DNA of 64,000 bases from contig NZ_JBBODE010000001.1 in NCBI RefSeq assembly GCF_038002765.1, positions 1,798,001-1,862,000 on the forward strand. The letters are read 5' to 3'. Position 1 is the stretch's first letter. Every line of letters begins with the position of its first letter. The position numbers were made by a program, and so were the translations under genes. Below the pieces are notes generated by a model. The model was given only the letters and a program-made list of their open reading frames with translations, made no database searches and was not told the DNA's origin. Positions 46,755 to 55,616 of the stretch are shown in pieces. Source of the DNA: Peribacillus sp. FSL H8-0477. GTDB lineage: Bacteria > Bacillota > Bacilli > Bacillales > DSM-1321.

Positions 46755-47825
46755 ATGAATACCATTAGCTTATGTATGATTGTCAAAAATGAGGAGCAAG
46801 CGTTACCCAAATGCTTAGAATCAATTAAAGATATCGTGGACGAAATCATTATTATCGATACCGGCTCAACAGACCGGACTAAGGAATTAGCCAAAAAATT
46901 CACAGACAAAATATATGATTTCGAATGGATTAATGATTTTGGAGCAGCTCGTAATTATTCGTTTTCTAAGGCTACAAAAGATTTCATCCTGTGGCTCGAT
47001 GCTGATGATGTATTTACCGATGAAAACCGAGAAAAACTGCTGACACTTAAAAAGACACTGTCCTTAGAAATAGATGCTGTTTCTATGCTTTATCATCTGA
47101 CGTTAAATGAGGATGGCAGTCCAAGCTTTAGTTCTAGGCGAAATAGGTTGGTCAAACGCGAAAATAATTTTAAATGGATTGGTTTTGTTCATGAATATCT
47201 CGAGGTAGCGGGAAATATTATTCCTTCCGATATCGCCGTAGTCCACCAAAAGGAGCGGCATTCCAGCAACCGGAATCTACTTATTTACGAAAAAGCATTA
47301 GAATCAGGGAAACCCTTTTCACCCAGAGACAAATATTATTATGCGAATGAATGTAATGACAATAGAAAATATGAAAAGGCCATTTTTTGGTATCAATACT
47401 TTTTAGAGGAGGGTCTAGGTTGGTCTGAAGACAATATTCAAGCATGCGGAAAATTAGCCGATTGTTTTCTTAATCTTAAAAGGTATCCTGAAGCAATGGA
47501 CATCTGTCAAAAAAGCTTTCTCTACGATACCCCAAGAGGAGAGATTTGCTGCCGATTGGGCTTTTTGTACTTAGAGCAAAATGATTTAGTAAAAGCTATC
47601 TCTTGGTATAAGCTGGCAACTATCGTAGAAATACCAGAAAAGAGTCCTTTTATCAACCGTTCATGTTACACATGGCTCCCAAATTTACAGCTCTGCCTGT
47701 GTTATTCAAGACTAGGACATCAGGAGATTGCCAGGAGTTATAACGATAAAGCGGCCGAATTTCTCCCGAACAATTCACAAATTCAGTATAATCAAGAATT
47801 CTTCAAACGGTATTTTGGAGAATAA
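46755..47825 (+). CDS. GT2 glycosyltransferase with TPR tail (SunS-like)
   Basis: This 356-residue protein has an N-terminal GT-A domain of family 2 (ISLCMIVKNEEQALPKCLESI, IIDTGSTDRTKELA, and the metal DxD in FILWLDADDVF), followed by about 130 residues of TPR-type helices (AIFWYQYFLEEGLG, RYPEAMDICQKSFLYD, LVKAISWYKLA). This domain order is that of SunS, which glycosylates the peptide sublancin, and of related enzymes of unknown acceptor. No bacteriocin precursor is visible next to it. The ATG at 46755 is in the best register with the GAGAGGTGA site. Confidence 0.85.
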   Translation: MNTISLCMIVKNEEQALPKCLESIKDIVDEIIIIDTGSTDRTKELAKKFTDKIYDFEWINDFGAARNYSFSKATKDFILWLDADDVFTDENREKLLTLKKTLSLEIDAVSMLYHLTLNEDGSPSFSSRRNRLVKRENNFKWIGFVHEYLEVAGNIIPSDIAVVHQKERHSSNRNLLIYEKALESGKPFSPRDKYYYANECNDNRKYEKAIFWYQYFLEEGLGWSEDNIQACGKLADCFLNLKRYPEAMDICQKSFLYDTPRGEICCRLGFLYLEQNDLVKAISWYKLATIVEIPEKSPFINRSCYTWLPNLQLCLCYSRLGHQEIARSYNDKAAEFLPNNSQIQYNQEFFKRYFGE

Positions 47826-47830
47826 CTACA

Positions 47831-47868
47831 TCCCCGCCACCGACTTAATAAGTTCTGGCGGGGACTTC
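47831..47868. terminator. Bidirectional terminator between GT2 and LCP genes
   Basis: TCCCCGCCA pairs with TGGCGGGGA. It lies between two convergent stop codons. Confidence 0.8.
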
Positions 47869-48828
47869 TTACTTTCCTAAAAAGTCTTGTAAGGCTGCTT
47901 TATTTTTTTCTATGTCTAAATCTAGGACAAGTCCTGCCCCTGGATATCGTTTGTCTTGATACGATCCGTCTTGAGGAATTCTAAGCGTTTGAAGATTCCG
48001 ATTTTCATTAGAAAGAAAGGCCGTTCCGATTGATAATAATAAAGACCGTTCGATATTGGTGAAAATGTATGGTTGTATGGTTCCAATCATAGTCGGCAAC
48101 TTCATTACCCCCTGAATACTTACCACTTCATTCGTCAGCTGCTTAATAACCTTCTGCTGACGCTCCACTCGTCCAAAGTCCCCTTGTGCATCATTACGAT
48201 ATCTTACATAACCGAGTAGTTCTTTTCCATGCAGTTCTTGTAAACCAGGCTTTAATTTTACACCAATATTTTTTGACATCGCTTTTTCTACATTAATTTC
48301 AATTCCATTAGGAAAAGCTGCATCAATCATCTTTGTAAATCCTTTAAAATCAATTAAGGCATAATATTGTAAATCAATAGCAAAATTCTCGTATATCGTC
48401 TGTCTCAGCAGTTCTGTACCGCCATAAGTAAAGGCCGAGTTAAGTTTATGTTTTTTATATCCAGGTATTTCAACATAACTATCCCGCATGAGAGAGACAA
48501 GTTTTGACTTCTTCGTTTCTGGATCATACTGAGCAATCATAATAGTATCCGTCCGAGAAACCTCTTCACCTTCTCTAGCATCAACTCCCAGTAGAAGAAC
48601 ATTCACTTTCCCAAGAGGATTTTCTACTCCGTTAAACTCAATTTCTTCCGTTGGAACAGCCGTATCTGTATCCGTTTTTGCTTTATTTAGAGCCTGAGAA
48701 TATTCATAATAAAAATAGGTGGCTGCCCCCAGTAAAACAAACAAGAAAACAAGAAACAAAGATACAATAACCTTTCGTCTTTTACCTTTCCTTTTACCAT
48801 TCTTAGAACTCTGTCTGCTGCCTGCCAT
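47869..48828 (-). CDS. LytR-CpsA-Psr family wall polymer ligase
   Basis: This 319-residue protein has a basic N-terminus, one membrane segment (about residues 18-40) and an extracellular LCP domain. Key blocks are NVLLLGVDAREGEEVSRTDTIMIAQYD, KLVSLMRDSYVEIPGY and YVRYRNDAQGDFGRVERQQ with the Arg residues that bind the polyprenyl pyrophosphate. LCP enzymes attach wall teichoic acid or other glycopolymers to peptidoglycan. It resembles TagT/U/V of B. subtilis. It is monocistronic. The ATG follows AGGACGG. Confidence 0.93.
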   Translation of the reverse strand: MAGSRQSSKNGKRKGKRRKVIVSLFLVFLFVLLGAATYFYYEYSQALNKAKTDTDTAVPTEEIEFNGVENPLGKVNVLLLGVDAREGEEVSRTDTIMIAQYDPETKKSKLVSLMRDSYVEIPGYKKHKLNSAFTYGGTELLRQTIYENFAIDLQYYALIDFKGFTKMIDAAFPNGIEINVEKAMSKNIGVKLKPGLQELHGKELLGYVRYRNDAQGDFGRVERQQKVIKQLTNEVVSIQGVMKLPTMIGTIQPYIFTNIERSLLLSIGTAFLSNENRNLQTLRIPQDGSYQDKRYPGAGLVLDLDIEKNKAALQDFLGK

Positions 48829-48908
48829 ATTTTCCGTCCTTTTCTATTTCAGCTCTTTCTACATAATCTATCAAATATATCCAATAAATACAATATATGA
48901 AAAAATAC

Positions 48909-48943
48909 AAAAAAAAGACCTGTCATAATGACAGGTCCATTCT
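48909..48943 (-). terminator. Terminator of the SDR gene at 49 kb
   Basis: GACCTGTCATTATGACAGGTC followed by seven T on the minus strand starts 16 bases past the SDR stop. Confidence 0.9.
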
Positions 48944-48952
48944 TACTTTCTA

Positions 48953-49669
48953 TTATGGATTAGTTGACCATAAGCCCGCTGACTTCATAAGGATACGAGG
49001 ATGAAGTTTTAACTGTGCAACCATTACCTCAGCAAGATCTTCTGGCTGCATTACTTTATCCGGATTACCATCTGTCAGGTTCGTATCAATTGCTAAATCA
49101 GTTGCTACCGTACTTGGTGTTAAGGCGCTAACACGGATATTATGCTTCCTTACTTCCAGCATAAGCGATTCAGTTAATCCTAAAACACCAAATTTAGAAG
49201 CACTATATGCACTTGTAACAGGAGCTCCTTTTTGACCAGCAGTTGAAGAAATATTAATTATATCTCCTGATTTTTGCTCAATCATCTCTGGTAAGACAGC
49301 TCTTGTTACATAATATGTTCCCATTAAGTTTACCTGAATGATATTCTCAAACTCTTCTGGAGAAAGCTCAAGGAAGCTGCCGAACTTACCGATTCCTGCA
49401 TTGTTAATCAGAATATCAATCGCTCCTAATTCCGCTTTAATCTGATCAACTGCTTTAATTACTTCAGCATTATTAGCAACGTTTGCCGCTGCCAAAGCAA
49501 CCTTTACGCCATAAGGCTTTAGTTCTGCCGCAACTTTTTCAAGATTTTCTTTTGTACGGCCAACAAGTCCAACATTAATACCTTCTTTTGCAAAAGCGAT
49601 GGCTGTTGCACGACCAATTCCCCGTCCAGCTCCTGTAATCAGTGCTGTTTTTCCTTGAATCTCTTGCAT
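48953..49669 (-). CDS. FabG-like 3-ketoacyl reductase (SDR)
   Basis: This 238-residue SDR has TGAGRGIG (residues 12-19), INNAG, and catalytic [11 protein letters not shown]...YSASKFG. It is a FabG-like reductase without the usual C-terminal cofactor-binding extension, ending [12 protein letters not shown]. Sequences of this type in Bacillus are often annotated as 3-ketoacyl-ACP reductase, but the substrate is not known. It is monocistronic, with AAGGAGTGATCAT before the ATG and its own terminator. It lies next to the desKR genes but in a separate unit. Confidence 0.85.
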   Translation of the reverse strand: MQEIQGKTALITGAGRGIGRATAIAFAKEGINVGLVGRTKENLEKVAAELKPYGVKVALAAANVANNAEVIKAVDQIKAELGAIDILINNAGIGKFGSFLELSPEEFENIIQVNLMGTYYVTRAVLPEMIEQKSGDIINISSTAGQKGAPVTSAYSASKFGVLGLTESLMLEVRKHNIRVSALTPSTVATDLAIDTNLTDGNPDKVMQPEDLAEVMVAQLKLHPRILMKSAGLWSTNP

Positions 49670-49773
49670 ATGATCACTCCTTTTCTTCTACTGTTTCTTA
49701 TGTCATAAGATTATATCCCTGCATAGAAAAGTAATCAATATTTCCGCCTGAAGCATACAGCCTCATTGGCTGC

Positions 49774-50373
49774 CTATTTAAACCATCCCTTTTCCTGTGA
49801 TCGTTTAATGGCTTCAATTCGATTGCTTACATCTAGTTTATCAAGAATGATGGAAATATAATTACGAACCGTTCCATTGGTAAGATATAAATTACTGGCT
49901 ATTTCCTTCGTGTTCTTTCCATCAGCTATCAGTTGGAGAACCTGCTTTTCACGATCTGTTAACGGATTAACCTCCTCGTAGGCAACATCCATCAATTCAG
50001 GCGCATAGATTCTTCTTCCACTGATAATCATTCGAATGGAAGCTGCCAGCTCCTCACTCGGACTATCCTTTAATAAATACCCGCCAACTTGAGCTTTACG
50101 CGCACGTTCAAAATAGCCTGAACGGGCAAAAGTTGTAAGAATGAGAACTTTACACGAACTATTCTTTAATGCTTCTGCAACATCGATACCATTTTTTATC
50201 GGCATTTCAATATCCGTAATGCAAATATCCGGTTGATGCTCTCTTACCAGCTCTAGAGCTTCTTCGCCATTTTTTGCTTTTCCGACCACTTCCATATCTT
50301 CCTCTAAATCAAGAAGTGCACCCATCGCTCCAAGCAGCATCTGCTGATCTTCCGCAATTACGATTCGAATCAC
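49774..50373 (-). CDS. desR: DesR, response regulator of membrane fluidity
   Basis: DesR (199 aa) is the NarL/FixJ-type regulator that activates des when phosphorylated by DesK. The receiver domain has the acidic pair EDQQ at residues 7-8, the phosphoacceptor Asp54 in DICITDIEMP and Lys in LLKDSPSEE. The LuxR-type helix-turn-helix is LTDREKQVLQLIADGKNTKEIA and the following TNGTVRNYISIIL. It starts at a GTG after AGGAGGGGATAAT, 11 bases after desK. The des-desK-desR order on one strand is the same as in B. subtilis. Confidence 0.94.
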   Translation of the reverse strand: MIRIVIAEDQQMLLGAMGALLDLEEDMEVVGKAKNGEEALELVREHQPDICITDIEMPIKNGIDVAEALKNSSCKVLILTTFARSGYFERARKAQVGGYLLKDSPSEELAASIRMIISGRRIYAPELMDVAYEEVNPLTDREKQVLQLIADGKNTKEIASNLYLTNGTVRNYISIILDKLDVSNRIEAIKRSQEKGWFK

Positions 50374-50384
50374 ATTATCCCCTC

Positions 50385-51512
50385 CTAAACTGTTTGAGAT
50401 TGCATAATAACATTTGGAACCCTAATGTTAATCGTCGTACCATCTTGCGTTTGCATATCAAGATTTCCATTAACAAATTCCAAGCGCTCTTTCATTCCTA
50501 AAAGTCCATTCCCTTTCGTTAACTTTACTTTTTTGGATAGCCCCACACCATTATCTACAATTTTCAAATGCACCTCTTTTGAAGATTGATTAATAATTAA
50601 CGTACAACTAGATGCTTGACTATGTTTCACAATATTGGTTACAGCTTCTTTCAAACACATGCTCAATACATTTTCGACCAATAACGGCGTATTTTCTAAT
50701 TGAACATTGCCCTTCATTTGAAAATCAATGTCTGCTGCTTGTAAAAGTTGTCTAACATGAATGACTTCTTCGTCCAGACGGGTCCCGCGCATGTCAGAAA
50801 CCATCTCACGAACCTCTTTCAATGCAGCTCTTGCCGTCTGTCGGATATCGTTAATTTCATCTTTAGCAGCATCCACATTTATCGAAAGCAGCTTACCTGC
50901 CAAGTCACTCTTTAACCCAATGAGTGAAAGTTTTTGGCCAAGTGTATCATGAAGGTCCCGAGCAATCCTTTGACGTTCCTCCAGCTTGACCAATTCCGAA
51001 ATACGCTTATTGGCATCTTCTAATTTCTCTTCAAGTAAATCGTGTTTATTGCGATTGTATGTAGTAAAAGGCAGCAAAATCACCGCAAAAACACTAATCA
51101 GAATAAAGGGAGACTGTGTGAAAAAAATCGGATTCTTCGTTAGGAAGCCAATATTAATCGTAACAATTACACTGACTAAATTAATCGAATACAACGTGAA
51201 AAAACCAACCTTATTACGAATATTTCCAATGAAGAACGCTAAAAACAGCGAGAAGTAAAAATAACCAAACAAGCTAGTCATCGCCATACTAATTACGATT
51301 TGAAAGCTGACCCATACATAAACCGGCCATCCCTTTGACACATAAGAAAGACCATAGGAAGTAAAAAATAAAATGACTAATAGAATCCCATAAACCGTTT
51401 CAAGTACCGAAGACGACTTAAAAATAAAATAAAAAGGAAGAATACAAAAAATCAGCCATACATAAGGGCTCAGGCCCGTTCTCTTCGGAAAAATATGAAA
51501 CCAATTTGCCAT
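50385..51512 (-). CDS. desK: DesK, thermosensor histidine kinase
   Basis: DesK (375 aa) senses membrane thickness and order, and acts as kinase in the cold and phosphatase in the warm. Five membrane segments fill the first 150 residues. The HisKA_3 box is RQRIARDLHDTLGQKLSLIGLK with the phosphoacceptor His, and the ATP domain has CLKEAVTNIVKHS and VDNGVGL, KGNGLLGMKER. The ATG at 51512 gives MANWFHIFP after GAAGGGAG; MKGVI upstream lacks a site. The start of the first membrane segment follows a short basic region, as in DesK. Confidence 0.94.
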   Translation of the reverse strand: MANWFHIFPKRTGLSPYVWLIFCILPFYFIFKSSSVLETVYGILLVILFFTSYGLSYVSKGWPVYVWVSFQIVISMAMTSLFGYFYFSLFLAFFIGNIRNKVGFFTLYSINLVSVIVTINIGFLTKNPIFFTQSPFILISVFAVILLPFTTYNRNKHDLLEEKLEDANKRISELVKLEERQRIARDLHDTLGQKLSLIGLKSDLAGKLLSINVDAAKDEINDIRQTARAALKEVREMVSDMRGTRLDEEVIHVRQLLQAADIDFQMKGNVQLENTPLLVENVLSMCLKEAVTNIVKHSQASSCTLIINQSSKEVHLKIVDNGVGLSKKVKLTKGNGLLGMKERLEFVNGNLDMQTQDGTTINIRVPNVIMQSQTV

Positions 51513-51589
51513 AATAACTCCCTTCAATAGTAACGAATAGATAACATACAGACATCATGTTTATCATACGGGGATTTTAAGCGGAGGTA

Positions 51590-51706
51590 AACTGTCTCGG
51601 AAAAGGGTATTCCCGTCTGAGGATGAGTGAATCCCGTCTCGAATAGGCTTAATCCCGTCTAAGCAGGTGTTATTCCCGTCTCGAATAAGCTTAATCCCGT
51701 CTGGCT
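51590..51706. repeat. Array C: 21-bp-phased repeat, core TCCCGTCT
   Basis: GTCT cores at 51594, 51615, 51636, 51657, 51678 and 51699 are spaced exactly 21 bp. Five of the six units read (A/T)ATCCCGTCT or ATTCCCGTCT, and units alternate AATCCC and ATTCCC in part. It lies between des and desK and directly precedes a separate 120-bp tandem repeat. Confidence 0.92.
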
Positions 51707-51725
51707 TCATTAAAGTACCATTTAT

Positions 51726-51998
51726 GAGCTGTTCGGGGGCTTTTTGCTTTTCTTATTGTCCAGCTCAGCCCCCAACTCACTTTGGAAAAGATGAGTGCAC
51801 TCAAAAGGCAAAAAAAGCCTTTCGGGTCCCTCCCTTTTTCCTGTGTGAGCTGTTCGGGGCTTTTTGCTTTTCTTATTGTCCAGCTCAGCCCCCAACTCAC
51901 TTTGGAAAAGATGAGTGCCCTCAAAAGGCAAAAAACGCCTTTCGGGTCCCTCCCTTTTTCCTTTGTGAGCTGTTCGGGGGCTTTTTGCTTTTCTTGTT
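51726..51998. repeat. Tandem repeat of about 120 bp, 2.3 copies
   Basis: GAGCTGTTCGGGG recurs at 51726, 51847 and 51967, giving periods of 121 and 120 bp, and the first two copies are nearly identical (one extra G in the first and a few changes). Each copy contains AGCTCAGCCCCCAACTCAC and an AAAGGC(A)nGCCTTT hairpin. Open frames across it on both strands encode no recognisable protein. Confidence 0.92.
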
Positions 51999-52008
51999 TA
52001 AATTTATC

Positions 52009-52043
52009 AAAAAACCATTCAGGTGTAAATTGAATGGTTTTTG
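52009..52043 (-). terminator. Terminator of des
   Basis: AAAACCATTCA pairs with TGAATGGTTTT and a T run follows on the minus strand. It lies just past the des stop and separates des from desK-desR. Confidence 0.88.
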
Positions 52044-52052
52044 GGTGGTTAT

Positions 52053-53105
52053 TTATTTTTCCTGGATGTGTGAGGTTGTAGTGTTTTGTCTCATCTCTGC
52101 TTTGGCTTGCCTGATCCTTGATTTGATTTCCTTGAAGCTGACGAATGTTTTATTTTCGCTATCCCATAAACGGAAGCGAAGGGCCCTTAGGCTTGAGCTG
52201 ATTGTTATGGTTGTTGCAGCCTGAAGCGGCATAGATGCTTCGTGTACTTTTTCAAGATTGTAGTTGGGTACTTTAGGACTTAGATGATGAACATGATGGA
52301 AGCCGATATTTCCTGTAATCCATTGTAATACTTTTGGAAGTTTATAATAGGAACTGCCATCGATTGCGGCTTTGATGTAATCCCACTGTTCTTCGTCCTC
52401 AAAGTACGAGTCTTCAAACTGATGTTGTACATAAAACAACCAAATTCCAAGTGCCCCTGCGATAAATACAATGGGCGCTTGGACTAGTAGAAAGTTCTGC
52501 CATCCAATTGACCAGGCTAATAGTCCATAAATGAAAAGTACGGATAGGTTAATAAAATAAGTGTTCGTACGCTCTTTTCCTCTTGCACCTTTACGATTGA
52601 ATCGATTACTTATTAGAAAGAGATAGAAGGGTCCAATTCCAAACATGACGACAGGATTTCGATACATCCGATAGACAAAACGCTGCCAAAAAGAAGATGC
52701 GATATATTCGTCAACGGTTAAGATCCAAATATCACCTGTTCCTCTTTTGTTTAAATTACTGCTGGTAGCATGATGAATAGAATGCTCACGTTTCCACTTT
52801 TCATATGGAAAAAGGGTGATGATTCCAGAAATAGTACCCAGTATCTTATTCCATTTTTTGCTTTTCAAAAACGATTGATGACAGCAATCATGGAAAATGA
52901 TAAAGATCCTGATTACAAATCCTGATGTTAGGACCGCGCAAAGAAGGGTCAACCAATAAGAAACGCCTAAGCTAAGATACGCTGCATACCAGGATAAGAA
53001 AAAGGGTGGAATGGTATTGATTAATTGTTTGATACTATCCTTGGTACTAGATCCTTCAAAAGGTGCAACCGCTTTTCTTAATGCCAATTGTTTTTGTTTA
53101 CTCAT
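52053..53105 (-). CDS. des: Des, acyl-lipid delta-5-type desaturase
   Basis: Des (350 aa) is the membrane desaturase that introduces double bonds in membrane lipid acyl chains in the cold. The three di-iron histidine boxes are HDCCH near residue 95, HSIHH near residue 130 and HHVHH near residue 305, with four membrane segments between. The ATG at 53105 gives MSKQKQLALRK after AGGAGGATGAC and matches the length of B. subtilis Des; the frame extends further upstream without a site. It should be activated by DesR, whose gene lies downstream. The operator could not be read with confidence. Confidence 0.94.
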   Translation of the reverse strand: MSKQKQLALRKAVAPFEGSSTKDSIKQLINTIPPFFLSWYAAYLSLGVSYWLTLLCAVLTSGFVIRIFIIFHDCCHQSFLKSKKWNKILGTISGIITLFPYEKWKREHSIHHATSSNLNKRGTGDIWILTVDEYIASSFWQRFVYRMYRNPVVMFGIGPFYLFLISNRFNRKGARGKERTNTYFINLSVLFIYGLLAWSIGWQNFLLVQAPIVFIAGALGIWLFYVQHQFEDSYFEDEEQWDYIKAAIDGSSYYKLPKVLQWITGNIGFHHVHHLSPKVPNYNLEKVHEASMPLQAATTITISSSLRALRFRLWDSENKTFVSFKEIKSRIRQAKAEMRQNTTTSHIQEK

Positions 53106-53212
53106 GTCATCCTCCTCAATCGCAAGTTTAGTTGGATATAAATTTACCTTATATACCCTAAATATCCACATAAAGTTATCCTGCGTAATTACGTTATTTT
53201 TTACTCTCAAAA

Positions 53213-53246
53213 ATAAAAAAAATCCCGATTGTTAATCGGGATTTTG
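53213..53246 (-). terminator. Terminator of the nitroreductase gene
   Basis: AATCCCGATT pairs with AATCGGGATT around a two- or four-base loop and is followed by T on the minus strand. Confidence 0.88.
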
Positions 53247-53253
53247 AAAAATG

Positions 53254-53823
53254 TTAGTCAATCCATGTTGTAAACGATTCTATATCTGTTTTGTTCACTT
53301 CTCTCGGTTCCATATCAGGATAGCCTAAGTAAACAAAAGCAAGAATTTCACCCTTCTCCGTTAATCCGAAGAATTCAGCAACCTTTTTATGGTAGCAGAT
53401 ATTCCCGGTTCTCCACACGGTCCCTAATCCAAAAGAGTGGGCAGCCAGCAGCATATTTTGCACAGCACTATTTACCGCAGCATGTTCCTCAGCTAAAATA
53501 ACATTTCCCTTATCACTCGGCTCTACACCAACTGCAATAACAACGGGTGCTCTTAATGGATTTTTGCTTGATTTATCAACTTTGACGGCCAGTTCATCAG
53601 CAGGTAATCCTTCATTTTCTGCTTCTGTAATTTCTCCCAGAACCTTACCTAACTTATTTCTTCCTTCACCCGTCATGACGAAAAAACGCCAAGGATTGGT
53701 CCGATGATGATTAGGTGCATGAATCCCGGCAGTTAAAATTTGTTCAATTATTTCAGCTGGTACCTGATCAGGCTTAACCTTTCCAATACTTCTTCTTGTT
53801 AAAATGGCCTCCATGGCTTCCAT
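53254..53823 (-). CDS. Nitroreductase-family flavoprotein
   Basis: This 189-residue protein is a FMN-dependent nitroreductase. The N-terminal ILTRRSIGKVKPDQVP with the Arg-Ser pair that contacts FMN phosphate, the middle APNHHRTNPWRFFVM and the C-terminal YLGYPDMEPREV are standard. It belongs to the short YdjA/YfhC-like group. The natural substrate is unknown; such enzymes reduce nitro or quinone compounds with NAD(P)H. The ATG at 53823 follows GGAGGAGATCAA; the longer frame starts before that site. It is a single gene divergent from the SPOR/NAGPA gene. Confidence 0.87.
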   Translation of the reverse strand: MEAMEAILTRRSIGKVKPDQVPAEIIEQILTAGIHAPNHHRTNPWRFFVMTGEGRNKLGKVLGEITEAENEGLPADELAVKVDKSSKNPLRAPVVIAVGVEPSDKGNVILAEEHAAVNSAVQNMLLAAHSFGLGTVWRTGNICYHKKVAEFFGLTEKGEILAFVYLGYPDMEPREVNKTDIESFTTWID

Positions 53824-54015
53824 TTGATCTCCTCCAATATTTCTCAACTTTAATTTCCTTTATAGTACCACCTATATAAGCTTTGCAGAAAGTATTTCTA
53901 TTTCATCTATTATATAAACTAATGCCCAAACCAATTTCTAGTAAAATACACCTATTTTTATCTCCTATTTAATGTTATTGTATAATAACATTACCAGTTC
54001 AGAGGGTGGCTACTA

Positions 54016-55569
54016 ATGAGAAGAAATATACCTATATACCGGATTCTGACTCTCAGTTTCCTATTCATTCTGCTGCTTTTTTATCCTTCTGGTGTTCAGA
54101 AGGAAGCAAAACAAATTTCTTTTCAAAAAAATAAATTGCCGCTTGGAATGGAAAACTTAAATGAAAAAAGAAGCATTCAAAAAATTTCAGCAGACATGAC
54201 CTATACGAAGATTGAACGAGGCCGCCCTTCTAACCAATATACTGTCGAAGTGGGTTTTTTTGAAGATCAAGCAACGGCACGTAAATTAATTAAAAAACTA
54301 GCAATTAATAACTTCTCATTCTCAATTCTTCCGATTCAAAACGATCACTTCAATGACATCCGTGAAGACATAATCGGATACAGTGTCCGATCAAGAAATT
54401 ATAAAAAAGAATCAGAAGCAAAATTAGTCAAGACTCAACTATCGGTTAAAGGGTTTTCCGGAAAAGTACTTTATAACGGATTTGATGGATCAAGTACCAA
54501 AACAACTGGTCCCTGGACAATACATATTTTAGAAATTAATCGAAAAGTCTCCGACAACTTATTTATAACATTAGCTAATGGAGAAGTTAGTGGAAAAGAA
54601 ACAGTATCAAGGATAGCTGCCCGTTCAAATGCAATAGCTGCTATAAACGGCGGATATTTCGTAATGAAAGAAAACGAAGGAACAACTGGCGATTTAGCCG
54701 GTATTTCCATCATCAACGGTGAATTACTCAGCGAAGGTATAAATCACCGTTCAGGACTCGTGTTATCTAAGCGGAAAGCAAACGTTTCTGTTTTATCTAC
54801 TCAGATACAAGTAAAATCTTCTGATGGGTTTCAACGAGACGTGAACGGAATAAACCGTGTGACTGGATTAAGTAGAAATTGTGGGAGTCTAACTAATCTA
54901 AAACCATTGCACGATATAACCTGTCACTCGGATAGCGAACTCATTCTCTATAAGCCAATTTTTGATACGGTCACTCCCGTAGGAATTGGTGTTGAGGTTG
55001 TCTTAAATGAACAAGGAGAAGTAATCCTACAGGATGAGTTTCAAGGTCATATCATACCTCGAAATGGATCAGTACTCAGCGGGACCGGAGAAGCAGCCGC
55101 GTGGTTGAGAACCCATGCTACAGTTGGGATGAAAGTAATGACGAAGACTCATGTTCAGTCTGACAAACGAGAGTTATCCCTCACACCAAAGACTTCAGTC
55201 GTAAATGGCGGCCCATTGCTGGTGAAAAACAATCAATTTTTCATCGACGCTGAACGAGAAGGCTTCAAATGGAGTCATGATTTCTTCTACCGTTTTGGAA
55301 TTAATCGTAACCCACGTACCCTAGCAGGTATAAAACCAGATGGAACGATCCTGCTCGTCGCTGTAGATGGGCGAAATCCACAAATAAGCGTTGGACTCAG
55401 TTTCCAAGAAAGCGCCGTATTAATGAAAGCACTCGGTGCAAAAGATGCACTCAATTTAGATGGCGGCGGTTCAACTACGATGGTCATTAATGGGAAGATT
55501 GTTAATCATCCTTCTGATTCAGCCGGGGAACGACCTGTTGGAGATGCCATATTATTTACACAGAACTAA
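54016..55569 (+). CDS. SPOR- and NAGPA-domain secreted protein
   Basis: This 517-residue protein has an N-terminal signal or membrane anchor (residues 8-26), a SPOR-like domain (YTVEVGFFEDQATARKLIKKL, YSVRSRNYKKESEAKLVKTQL, about residues 75-155) and a C-terminal phosphodiester glycosidase (NAGPA/PF09992) domain of about 330 residues. Typical blocks are AIAAINGGYFVMKENEGTTGD, SVVNGGPLLV, RNPRTLAGIKPDGTILLVAVDGR and the catalytic LNLDGGGSTTMV. SPOR domains bind denuded glycan strands, so a role in cell wall or spore-wall remodelling is plausible. The ATG follows AGAGGGTGGC. It is monocistronic. Confidence 0.9.
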   Translation: MRRNIPIYRILTLSFLFILLLFYPSGVQKEAKQISFQKNKLPLGMENLNEKRSIQKISADMTYTKIERGRPSNQYTVEVGFFEDQATARKLIKKLAINNFSFSILPIQNDHFNDIREDIIGYSVRSRNYKKESEAKLVKTQLSVKGFSGKVLYNGFDGSSTKTTGPWTIHILEINRKVSDNLFITLANGEVSGKETVSRIAARSNAIAAINGGYFVMKENEGTTGDLAGISIINGELLSEGINHRSGLVLSKRKANVSVLSTQIQVKSSDGFQRDVNGINRVTGLSRNCGSLTNLKPLHDITCHSDSELILYKPIFDTVTPVGIGVEVVLNEQGEVILQDEFQGHIIPRNGSVLSGTGEAAAWLRTHATVGMKVMTKTHVQSDKRELSLTPKTSVVNGGPLLVKNNQFFIDAEREGFKWSHDFFYRFGINRNPRTLAGIKPDGTILLVAVDGRNPQISVGLSFQESAVLMKALGAKDALNLDGGGSTTMVINGKIVNHPSDSAGERPVGDAILFTQN

Positions 55570-55583
55570 CTAGATGTGAAAGA

Positions 55584-55616
55584 GAGACCAACGGGAACAC
55601 TCGATGGTCTCTCTCA
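55584..55616. terminator. Hairpin between convergent NAGPA and P450 genes
   Basis: GAGAGACCA pairs with TGGTCTCTC, located between the two stop codons. Confidence 0.75.

Noticed and set aside
51667-52224. A 185-residue plus-strand frame across the 120-bp repeats and the des 3' end
   Set aside because: It runs through tandem repeats, a terminator and antisense to des, and has no recognisable domain.
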